A DNA stretch of 64,000 nucleotides from Bryum argenteum (taxonomy: Eukaryota; Streptophyta; Bryopsida; Bryales; Bryaceae): contig CM073330.1 of assembly GCA_037043015.1 (NCBI GenBank), forward strand, positions 12,418,512 to 12,482,511, read 5' to 3'. Of the stretch, positions 48,501 through 59,005 are shown piece by piece; position 1 is the first letter of the stretch; each line of letters opens with the position of its first letter. The notes beneath the pieces were generated by a model. That model was not told the DNA's origin and did not search any database. It saw only the letters and a list, made by a program, of their open reading frames with translations. A program made the position numbers and the translations under genes.

Positions 48501-50990
48501 GTGACGACCCTGCCAACCTCAAGAGCCTCCTTCGGATTCACCGGTCTACCGAGGCTTATCCACAAACTCCGTGCCCGATTATGTTTGTCGCCCACGTCGG
48601 ATTTGTATTCATGAAGTGGTTGACCCTGTTGTAGAACGCGGAGATTCTTCGAATGATGGGCTTTTGTTCGTTCCATACGACGAAGCAGTCCCATGTCTTG
48701 AATTCATCCTTGATGCTTTGGTCTACATCAGGCATGAGCTGCAACTGCTTGGATGCCTCGACGCAATGCTGTCCGTTGACCATGTAGAACTCCCCGTTCT
48801 TTATGTCATCCCATGATCGGGGTTTCACAAGCTGATCCTTCGGGTAGACGCAGAGGGTGTTCTTCTTGCTTTTATCGGAGATCTCAATCAGGAAATGCCT
48901 CGTGTTCTTGACTTTCTCCTGCTCAAGATTTCGGATGTTCAGGTCCGCAGGGGGGGTAAAGAGTTGCTCGATTGGAATCTCGAAAGTCACATGTGAGCCA
49001 AAGATGTATGAGCTCTGGCAGAGCCCCCAGTAGTTCTTGAAGACATTCATTGACTCCTTGTAATCGACAACTTTGTCTACATTGTCGATGGGAACCTCCG
49101 TCAAAGCCGACACTAAGCTCGCCTGTTCAATCTCGGTGGGGTCGGCCAGGGTCGACTTCTTCGTCGTGACTGATTTGAGCTTCTTCGGTGTCGGCCCCCG
49201 CTGAGCTGTGGACGGATTCGCCTTCCGCCTCTTTGATCCCGTCGCCTCAGGAGTCTGGTATAGGATAGACTCGTGGCTGCCGCTTTGCATGCTTACTTCC
49301 TGCGTCAGGCGAAGAGGCGTCATTTGCATCTTCTTGCGTTGCAGCTTCGCCTTGAAGTTCACCATGGCAGTGACGAGTGATCGGAGACGAGGCGCGAGAA
49401 TACTAGGTGGCTGCTGTTCACCGCCATCTTTTGTGAATCGAAACTCACGAATGTGTTGCTCGACATTCTTCGCCAGAGGTTCGTAAGGAGTATTCTTAAT
49501 ACTGTCGACATGTGCCAAGATGTCGAAATCCATCTTCGTTGTGTCGATCATGTAAGTGAACCTGTAGTCTTGGTCCACAGCCGAGTCGTCGTTGGGGTCG
49601 TCCACGATGCACGTCACACATATCCAATTCGTGTTGTGGTTTACAACGTCGATGATGTTCTCTTCCAAATTCACAGGAAGGTTGCACTCCGCACCCGTGT
49701 ACTTGGTGACCACAGCCAGCTTGTCAGTGTGCGGTGTCAGGAGCATACTCCACCATTCGACATCCGCAGGATTACTGTGCACCCACATGTCCCCAAATAT
49801 TTCGGGATCTGCGACCTCACTATCCTTTTCAGGAACATAAGGATCGAAGAAGGCTGAGAGCCTCTCCTTGGGATTTTCTCCTGCTGAGAAAGAGAAGAAA
49901 ATTTAGTACCTATGTACTCAAGGATTAGTATTCAACTCGAGTCGAGTTGAATCTGCATTCTACGCTTTTCAGTTACATTCATCTTCTTGCTTATGGAAAT
50001 GACTCAACTCGATTCGAGTTGAATCCTTTCGTGACGGTTTAAGTTGGCCTCTACGTAATGTTACAAATGGTCCTACCCATGGTTAGGGTATATGCAATAA
50101 TATCATCGGTTCATGATTATATTTACTGTATTGATATTCAACTCGAGTCGAGTTAAATGAAGTGCTTATTTGTGATCTGTTTGAATAGCAGATCAGATTG
50201 TTAGGTATTCATCTTTAATAGTTTCCGGAGTTTGAAGACGTCGTCACGATCGCTGAACTCTAATTCAACTCGATTCGAGTTGAATTTGGTATCTATAGGT
50301 TACTCTGTTTGATTAACAGTATTACCTCACCAGTTACTTTAACTCGAGTCGAGTTAATATTTCTGTTCTTCTGCAATTTCTACGAACCAACAAACCTAGT
50401 CTAGTACGTTTCAACTCGACTCGAGTTGAATTCTACCTGTCTGACCTCATCAATGGAGGTATGCTGAGTTATCGTATATCTAGTTGAATAGATCTCCTAG
50501 GCTTACTGTAGGCTATTTTAAAACTGGACATCTCGTCTAGACTAAGTTGTGCTCAAGATTCAACTCGATCCGAGTTGAATAGTTCTCTGGAAGTCATTCA
50601 TGTTGTCTGTATGATTTAAATCGGGTCGAGTTGAATATGAATGCTAGAATGAGTTGACTAAATCATAGTAGTATAATCGGAGTTCATTTTAGCTCGATTC
50701 GAGTTAAATTTTGATGAACTTCTGTTATTGCGCTGAGAACTTTGTAGGATCGGTCTGTTTCAACTCGACTCGAGTTGAATTAGTACGACACATTGTAACG
50801 TGAGGCGCTACTATAATTCAACTCGACTCGAGTTGAATTGGTAATGTGTCCTAATTTTATCCTATTTTAGTCAAATGTCACTACTTGTTATGCTACTTTG
50901 ATATTAAAAATTTACTAGAATAAAGATTCAACTCCGGTCTACTTGAATTCTCTCTGCTCTGTAATAGATTCAAATAGGGACTAGTTGAAA
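45554..50990. repeat. dispersed CAACTCGA-N-TCGAGTTG palindromes, about 19 copies
   Basis: Perfect or near-perfect copies with any base in the centre: about 45554, 46595, 46663, 46720, 46791, 46917, 48343, 48419, 49931, 50003, 50137, 50264, 50339, 50410, 50559, 50618, 50689, 50759 and 50817, and two decayed ones near 50927 and 50968. Most extend to TTCAACTCGA arms. They lie in the introns and 3' flank of the gene at 45.6-51.1 kb; I found none inside its exons. Confidence 0.9.
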
Positions 50991-51125
50991 TGCGAACGAT
51001 TCTGCTAAAATTACTTTAGATTGATCGAGTAAAATATACTGTTCACTCACCCATTGATAGATCTGCTTCTCTTCTACTCTTTGAATACCGCACGCAATTC
51101 AACAACGCTCAGCTTTGCCCTGATC
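45596..51125 (-). pseudogene. large element-like gene with ParB-like and DNA-methylase-like motifs, broken
   Basis: Exons I can support: 51051-51125 (leader, ending in ATGG), 48455-49880, about 47370-48309, 46957 to about 47340, and 45596-46549, with GT-AG ends. The long second exon starts ENPKERLSAFFDPYVPEKD. It has EFYMVNGQHCVEASKQL, similar to the G-x-H-R-x-x-A core of ParB-like domains. The fourth exon has DAILSVFGGGKLYCAAW, which recalls the V-L-D-x-F-x-G-x-G motif of DNA methylases, and the SAM-site-like residues continue across the splice. The last exon is a charged, Pro/Ser-rich tail with a coiled coil (RHRIEVEAMLAREREERALQ). Several frame changes and stops interrupt the third and fourth exons and one the second, so it is decayed or the assembly has errors. 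Both domain calls are weak. Confidence 0.4.
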
Positions 51126-52004
51126 CTGTAGGAACAAAATTGTATACAAATGTGATCAATACTGCATTCAAACAAAACTCGCTGCAACCAGTAGAACAAC
51201 ATCAACAATCCATGCAAAAAATTCCTAAATTCACCTCATTTGCGACCATTTACAATTGAACATGGTAAGAAAAACAAAAATCCAGGTTAGCTGATCCAGA
51301 ATCAGCGAACAATACTGAAGATCTAAGCTCCAATTCAATTCAATTGACCAATTCAATTGCAAATGATTCACAAACCGATGCTGTGGAAGTGAACACAAGC
51401 ATTCTAATGATCTAAAATCACTCGGAAAAACCTCATTGACAACTCTCACCAATTCGAATTTCATTAACTTCCTCGAGTCAACCCTAAACAGCTCAAAAAC
51501 AGCCAACTCAGTTCTTTCAACATTCACATTCCAGATATGCTGTTAAAAATCCGGGTTCAGAAATTTTTTGAACCAGCTCCACTAGGCGAGTTTTTTCTGC
51601 TTTCCTAAATCAGACATCTACACTTAAAATTCGTCCTCATCTTTTCCAATGTAATCACTCGAATTTCAAGGCTCCTGGAAGCTAGTACAATTCAACTCTC
51701 AAAGTCTGGAAAACAGATAGAATTGACCTAAACTTGCTAAACCACAGAATGAAATTCCATAGCAAACACTGTCGGTTAAATTAACTTACAGAGAGATGAT
51801 GCAACAGCTGCAAAAGCGCTCCAAACCAGCCACGCAAGCGCCGTCGAACCAGCCACGCACTTGATGCCGCGCTTATCTCGAAAAGCAGACTCTAAGCTAA
51901 CAGGGTCGAGGCGCAGAGCTAAGAGAAGCGAAAAGCGTCTGGAGCAGAGCAAGAAGCAAGAAAAGAAGCAAACACTAATAGAAAAGCATGTCAATTCTGA
52001 CTAG
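51126..52004 (-). promoter_or_regulatory. probable 5' leader and promoter side of the 45.6-51.1 kb gene
   Basis: A second upstream leader exon ending at about 51,787 is suggested by a GTAAGTTA donor on the minus strand preceded by C/T-rich leader-like DNA (51,787 to about 51,990), and an acceptor at 51,126-51,127 fits it. CACTA at 51,973-51,977 is a candidate terminus for the neighbouring transposon, but no partner end is in the window. Confidence 0.35.
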
Positions 52005-53345
52005 TTGCAAATGACTACGCTGTCAATTCTGACTCTGGCTAGTCAAATGCGTTTTTAGATCGAAAAACCTTAGTCAGCTACGGGGGTAGTAATAATTTTA
52101 GTCATACTTTAGTCATATTGTAGTCATGTTCGTAGTCATACGACTATTCGTAGTCAGATTTTTTAGGCACCTCGATGATTTTACGGTTGGGGAACGCCGA
52201 GAACGTGGTTATTTACGGTCGGGCAGGCAGATGACTAGAGTAGTCATCTTCTCGACTACGGTTTCGGGCAGCGACATGACTACGCATGATTTTCTTGTAG
52301 TCATCTGACTACCACAATGGCTTTTTTTATTATGGTTCCGAGCACTCATAAGACTAATTTCGTGATTACACTAAATTCCCACCTGTCTTATGACTACTGT
52401 AGTCATCCCTTAGTCAGCACATCCGAATGTTTTATTTCGTTTTGTACCATTTATAAGACTAATTTACTATGTACACTAAATTCACACCTGCCTTCTGACT
52501 ACCGTAGTCATAACTTAGTCATCAGGGTAGTTTTGTAAGAAGTGGTTTTGACCACCGATAAGACTAATTTAGTGTCTACACTAAATACCCACATACCTTA
52601 TGACTGCTGTAGTCAGAACTTAGTCAAAGGGCAGTTTTTTTTTTAAATTTTTTTTTTTTTTTGCCCCGACCACTCGTAAGACTAATTTGTTGTCTACACT
52701 AAATTTCCACCTACCTTATGACTGTCGTAGTCAGAACTTAGTCAAAAGGGTTTTTTTTTTTTTTTTTTTCATTTTACATCTCTGCTAATAAGACTAATTT
52801 ATTGTCTACACTAAATTCCTACCTGCCTTATGACTGCCGTAGTCAGAACTTAGTCAAAAGGCAGTTATTTTTAATTTTTTTAGATTTTGTCATCTCCGCT
52901 AATAAGACTAATTTTTTTTCTACACTAAATTCCTACCTGCCTTATGACTGTCGTAGTCGGAACTTAGTCAAAAGGCAGTTAGTTGTTTTTTTTTTTTTTT
53001 TGTTTTTTTTCATCTTTGCTAATAAGACTAATTTATTGTCTACACTAAATTCCTACGTGCCTTATGACTGTTGTAGTCAGAACTTAGTCAAAAGAGAGTT
53101 TTTTTTTTAGTTATTTTTATTTTACATCTCCGCTAATAAGACTAATTTGTTGTCTACACTAAATTCCTACCTGCCTTCTGACTATCATAGTCAGAACTGA
53201 GTCAAAAGGCAGTTAGAATTTTTTTTTTTTTTTTTGAATTTTTTTTAAAAATTTTTACATCTCCGCTAATAAAACTAATTCATTGTCCACACTAAATTCT
53301 TACCTGTTTTATTACTACGGTACTCATAATTTAGTCAACCTAAGG
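52005..53345. repeat. TGACTAC/GTAGTCA-rich region with nine-unit tandem array
   Basis: From 52,005 to 52,310 scattered TGACTA and TAGTCA half-sites occur. From about 52,350 to 53,345 a unit of about 102-133 bp repeats nine times (starts near 52350, 52457, 52559, 52677, 52790, 52904, 53023, 53138, 53271). Each has a conserved 75-bp core (AAGACTAATTT, CTACACTAAATT, TTATGACTGCCGTAGTCAGA, ACTTAGTCA) and a variable T-rich spacer. It lies just past the transposase stop codon and is probably the subterminal region of the element. Confidence 0.85.
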
Positions 53346-53507
53346 ATTTTTTTATGCAGTCACTGGTTCAACAAATATGACTATAATTAGGAGTAAGTCG
53401 TTCACACAACAGAAATCAACATGTAGCCGATTCTCATCAGGTACTCGTTGACACTATCTCTCACACTACGCGTACTACATGACCGTATATACCGACAACG
53501 CTTCTTA

Positions 53508-56500
53508 TCACTTCTCTGCATCCTCCTCGGAATCCAGCAAGTTCTGGTGGGCTTCCTCTGTGGTCAATCTTCTAGCAGTGCCGTGATTATGAGTTTGTAC
53601 TTCTGCTTCCACGAGTGTGTACTGTGGTCTGAGGCCCTCATACTCTTCGTCTCTACCTAACCGTAGACTCTGCAATTCCGGTCTTCCCGTAGCTGTTGAC
53701 TCCACTCTTGCACCACGTGGCTGTCGGCGTAAAATGACCTTCCATCCGCTGTTCTCTTCTTCATCGCTGAAAAATACTTGTTGTACGTGAAGGGGAAATG
53801 CGAAGGAGTCCGCTGAGTATGGAATCAACCGATCAAATCTGAACAATGTGAATCCATATTCGTCGGTTTTCATTGTAGCACGAGCTCCCCTTCTATTTGC
53901 TTGTGCCCACGTACAGTACAACACCACAACTTCAAATTTCCCGTAGTCCACGCTGAGAATTTCGTCCACCCACCCCACGTACTCCAGATTTGTTGTCCTC
54001 AGATTGCGGTCATGCGAACTAGCGCGACAAGATTGGAGGAACGTAGCTGCTACTGCGCTGTCACATGTGGCCATATCAGCTTCTATTCCACGTACACGGA
54101 TATGATTTCCATATGCGTACATCGACTTGTATCCCTTTGCCTGGACTGAAGGGGGGGTCAGCAACGCTTGGATGTCCGCAGAGACATCTGTCCCTGTCGC
54201 CATATCGTTGGATACAGCATCGTGAAACCACTGATTCAATTGTTGGTGCTGTATGTCGGTGGGGTAATCTACGCGTTTCTTCCTCTGATGTCGACGGAAT
54301 ATGTTGCGGGCGTCCTCTCGTCGCTTCATTTCACATGCGTAACGCCTGTAGCAAGCCAGCACTTCGACTGCGTTATTTCAAATTAGTCTGTTTTTACAAT
54401 GACCACTATTTGTAGGGCCTTTCATATGGCCTATGACTATGAGTAGTCATTCCGCAGCGGAAGAATGACTATATGCAGACATACTCTTAGCCGACGCATG
54501 CCCACATTCCAAAATAAAACTAGGGGTTAATTTGACTACGCATGGATGTTCCCCTTCAAGTAATGACTACGGGTAGTCATGTTTTGCACGATATCCTGTA
54601 CGGAAATGTTTCCGAATTGTGAGCACAAGTTCCATGCAGTTCCAAGAGAGGATTTGGTGCATACTCTCTGTACTCTTCGATGATTTCAGCGTTGTTCATC
54701 ACGAAATCATGGATCCATTGCTGCAGTTCCGAAGAGAGTAAGCGCCGTCTCCCGTTCCCCTCTAGAACTTCATCATTCATAGTAGGCTCCTCTTTGTCGT
54801 CCCATACACGCCGTGTCGTCATGCTGCAGTTCTTCATGTACTCCGTGCAAAATCCGAGCGTCTCCTCCATGATATACCCTCGTGCCATCGAGCCCTCCGG
54901 TTTCGCTCGTTGCCGTACATATCCCTTTAAGGTTTTGAGATACCGTTCCACGGGGTACATCTAGCGTGTATGCACCGGGCCACAAATGGCTAATTGTTGC
55001 ACTAGGTGGATTGGAAGATGTGACATGACATCGAAAAATGACGGTGGAAATACTTTTTCCATCATGCACATGGTCACAGCTGTTTCCTCCACCAAGTCTG
55101 ACATGGTTGACGGATCCACAGACTTCTCACATAGTCGCACAAACACCCTGCATATCCGAATAATGGCTGCCCGAACATCTTTTGTTAGTAATGTCCGGAG
55201 ACACAAAGGGAGGACCTGCTGCATCATGATGTGGTAGTCATGTGACTTAAGCCCACGAAGGTCTCCATCAGGGGTGATCCTCTTCGATAACTGCCCTACG
55301 TAATGGCTGGGAGTCTTTAAGTTCCGGATAGTGTTGATGAATGTCGCCTTCTCCACCTTCGTAAGAACGTAAGGAGCAGCCGGTAGTACGATGGTATCAC
55401 TCCCGACGTGTTGAGGGTGCAGTTCGGGGCGTATATTGGCCTCCTTCATGTCTAGACGGACTTTGAGTGTGTCTTTCAATCCCCATATTGTCCTCATGAT
55501 GTTTTCGCAGAGATTCTTTTCGCAGTGCATGGGATCCAACACATGCCTGATTATGAGAGTCTGCGACGAAGAACACATCGTATCTCAAAACATAACTAAT
55601 ATTACTAACATGCATGTTCCAGAGTAAGACCATTGCTAGTCCTGATTTTGCTGAGAATGAGGAGTCCTACTCATGCGTTCTCCGCATATGACTGCTGTTA
55701 GTCCTATGGTCTCATGGTATGACTACTATTAGTCACAATGTACCAGTAGATGACAACGGATAGTCGTTGTGTTCTCAAAATCTGACTACTCTACGGAAAA
55801 ACACTTTCATATCATGAGTAGCACCAGAAAGGTGGTTTACAGCGTAAGCATGACTACCTGCCAATATGGAAGATTGTAAAGAACTGATAGCCTCTTCACT
55901 CCGCTCTGGTGCACTGGATCACTCTCGCCTCCTTCTCTATTTTCATCACTGGCTGCTAGCCACCTCTCCCTACCTTTAGCATGGCGCACAATATCTCGTC
56001 CATTGAGAGACCTTGGGGGTGCTCTTATTTCCTCCGTGCCATCAAATGTTCTTTTCAGTCGTCGATACGGATGATTCCTCTGCAAGTACCTGCGATGTCC
56101 AAGGTAAACATTCTTTCCTAGTGAAGCTGATCGACGAGTACTAACGTTAGGGCCGCATTCAAGACAGCCTTTGTACCCCTTTGTCACTTGCCCGGAAACA
56201 AGACCGTATGCTGGGTAATCGTGGATGCACCACATCAACATTGCTCTAAGTGTGAAATTGGTGTTGTGAGTGTCGGCCGAGACATCCACGGCATTTACAC
56301 CCTCCCAGAGTTGCTGCAGCTCTTCGATGAGAGGGGCCAAGTACACATCTATATTCGATGACGTCACACTCTCCTTCCCTGGAATGAGGAAAGCAAGCAT
56401 GATAAACTTTAGTGAAAGAGAAATCCTGCGGCTTGAGAAAATTGATAATGTTTGTCCACTGCTTTAAGAACAAGTGTAATGTTCGTCCTGCAGTGTTAGA

Positions 56501-58930
56501 ATCCTACTGCGGTTGGTCTTGTTATTTTTAGATATAACTAATGTTGGTTTTATTATAGCCATGGCAGAATGTTTGACTTCACCATACACCGCTCTGCAGA
56601 AATGTAAATAACAGCGTGGTTGGATTCACATGACAAGAATTTACCTGGGATGATGAGAGCTAGCATTAGAAAGAACCGTTTTGTTACTAGCCAAGGAGGT
56701 AGGTTGTAATTTAATAGTATCACTGGCCACGTTGAGTGGCTGAGTGACTGGTTTGAAAAAGGATTCACTCCATCTGTGGCCAAAGCTAATCGTACATTCC
56801 TCTCGTCAGCTGCGAATTCCGGATACAAAGCGTTGATGTGTTTCCAAGCTTTTGAGTCTGGTACACACTCTATATTGCCATGTATGTCTTTCCGTGTTGT
56901 GTGCCACTTGTTCAACTCGGCTATCTCCTTACATCGATACATTCGCTGTAGTCGAGGTATAAGTGGAAAGTGCCTCAAAATCTTCACAGGCCGCCCATTA
57001 TTCTCCGATGCGTATCGCTGTTGTCCACATTTTGGGCACGTCAACGCCTCGGCCAACTCCCCTCGGAACAAACAACAACCGTTTCGGCAAGCATGGATTA
57101 GCTTGTAATTCAACCCTAGTGACCGTATGAGTTTATTCCCTTTCAAGTGCGACTTGGGAAGTTTGTTGCCCTTTGGAAGAAGTTTGCTGATAACGTTCAA
57201 TAGTTCATCTGCACACGTGTTTGATACACCGTGTACTGTGAAACAATTGAAAATTAAGAGCACTGCCACCAATAGCTTCGTCTCACATCCTTCGTAAAGT
57301 GGAACACTTGATATGTGAACGAAGTCGTCTGGGTATATGTCAGGGAGGTTGTCGTCAACAGCATCGTCAATTTTGTCCTCATCCGCAGAGTCGTCATCAG
57401 GTGGAGGGACACAATCGTATCTGCCGAGGCACTCCGTGATCATCCTGGCAACATCGAAATGTTCTGAAGCAGTTGGCATTGTTGTGTTGCCCTCGTGAGT
57501 TTCGTTTGGTTCATGAAGGTCTTCACGATCATCGTCACTCTCGCATGTAGCAGTAGACTGCACAATAAAATTTTAGACACTTGAATGAGTTTGTGAGGCA
57601 TACATGTATCGATGTAAACAGGAGCTACTGCTGTTCGGAACAGTAGTAATGGTCAGACGCCATGGATTTGAGTACAGGAAATGTTCCCATCACTTAGGAA
57701 CGAGACTTATATTTCATCGGTTTGGGCAAAACATACCCGCGTCATACATGATAAACAACTGACTCATGCTAGTCGGCAAACGATGGACTTGTCTAAGGAA
57801 ATATGACTAACATTAGTCATATGTATGAAAAGGAGGACTGCAAGTAGTCATCGACGAGAAAAGTGGCGGTTGCACAGTTAGATCACGAACATGACCACTG
57901 ATGCGGACATTGGTCATCTGTACAAAGCATATGAGTGCATTCAGTCACTCAGGTGTGATCAATATTAGAAGTCATCAAAAGATGTATAAAAGTACAAATT
58001 CCGTCAGGTGGTACCCTATTCATTAACAACCTCTGAAAGACATATCAGTTTACAGGGTAAGATGTGAAAAGTTCCTCCCCCACTTCAATGTCACGCGCTG
58101 CAACAGTCATGATATACCCCCAAGTATACGGATTCCATGGGGTAGGCAAGGATACATATTCCCAAATCACATTCTGTATGTGCTCTCGTCCAATTGAACT
58201 GTTTATAAATCCTGCTACATTTCCTTTCAACACATCTCCATCGAGGTACGTGTTTTTCTTCATGCGTATTACATATTTCAGAAATCGCGGGTCCTGCTCA
58301 CACTTTTGAAGGACCTCGGCCTCTGAGAAAACATTCCCAACAAAGGGCAATAACTCTTCACCCAATTTTGCTGGCTCCATAGCATACAAGCCCCATCCCA
58401 TGTGCGGATGTGTTGACACTCTCACCTGCCACTTCCTCTTCCAGAATGTGAAGACGTGGAGCTTTGGGATGGGGCCTATGCTCAATTTGTCATTGTCTCC
58501 ATTTGTGCCACTAATATGACGAGTCACTTTGTTATTGTGAGACAAAGTACCTTGACCGGTCGTTGCAAGCGGGAGAGGATTCGAAATTATGAACTGTAAT
58601 GCAGCAATTGCTGCGGCCAATACAACAGGTCTTTGTATTTCCTACACGAACATATTAAAAGAGTAAGGCAATCATTATGGATCTCTACTAATGCGACACC
58701 AACATGATCAAGAACAGTCATGAGTACCGTACCAGAATGGATGTCTTGAAAATTGGATCGCGCTTGTACTTCCGTAGGTGTTTACGGATGGTGCCTCTAA
58801 AAACCACTCTTCCACCCATGCATTTCTTACACGGGCAACGGTAACTTTGTAGACCGCGGAGGTCTGCTTCTTTCTCTTCGATGTCCCACAATTGCAAGTG
58901 TAGGAGATCTTCGCGCGATGTTCGATCCAT
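53508..58930 (-). pseudogene. En/Spm (CACTA) Tnp2-type transposase, one in-frame TAG
   Basis: Cut-and-paste transposase. Exons: 58733-58930 (shared first exon), 56645-57557, 55858-56378, 55560 down to about 54,600, and 53508-54367; the donor of the fourth exon is unresolved. Domain order is that of plant Tnp2 proteins: Transpos_assoc zinc-finger type (RCPCKKCMGGRVVFRGTIRK), Tnp2 core (LPKGNKLPKSHLKGNKLIRS, KLIHACRNGCCLF, DGVNPFSNQS, SADTHNTNFTLRAMLMWCIH, HVLDPMHCEKNLCEN), DUF4218-like (SHDYHIMMQQVLPLCLR; PPSFFDVMSHLPIHLV; MYPVERYLKTLKGYV) and DUF4216-like C-terminus (YGKFEVVVLYCTW; DEYGFTLFRFD). TAG at 54961-54963 stands where DUF4218 proteins have Trp before MYP-ERY. Otherwise the frame is whole. 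Introns hold TGACTA-type palindromes. Confidence 0.85.
58045..58930 (-). CDS. Transpos_assoc-SET domain protein, alternative product of the transposase locus
   Basis: Exon 58733-58930 (66 aa from ATG at 58930, MDRTSREDLL; zinc-finger-like CPCKKC plus basic HLRKYKRDP) joins in phase 0 to exon 58045-58641, which ends in its own stop: 264 aa in total. The second exon is a compact SET domain: GWGLYAMEPAKLGEELLPFVG, GNVAGFINSS in place of the RFxNHxC motif, and ARDIEVGEELFTSY in place of the ELxxDY motif. SET proteins methylate lysines on histones or other proteins; the altered Asn-His motif makes activity uncertain. The same first exon also joins in phase 0 to the transposase exon at 57557, so SET may be an alternative terminal exon. 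Confidence 0.65.
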
Positions 58931-59005
58931 AATTACTTGCAATCTCCACCTACACACACATCTCACTTTGAAACACCGACAGCCGAAAGAGGTGCCTCCA
59001 GTCAC

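Noticed and set aside
45554-50990. Palindromes as rho-independent terminators or hairpins
   Set aside because: No T run follows them, they occur inside introns in any number, and the genome is eukaryotic.
51973-51977. CACTA as the left terminus of the transposon
   Set aside because: A five-base match with no visible partner in the window and inside a probable leader exon of the next gene; kept only as a candidate.
52350-53345. Possible CRISPR-like array
   Set aside because: The units are about 110 bp with a 75-bp core and T-rich low-complexity spacers, in a plant nuclear setting beside a transposase; not direct repeats with unique spacers.
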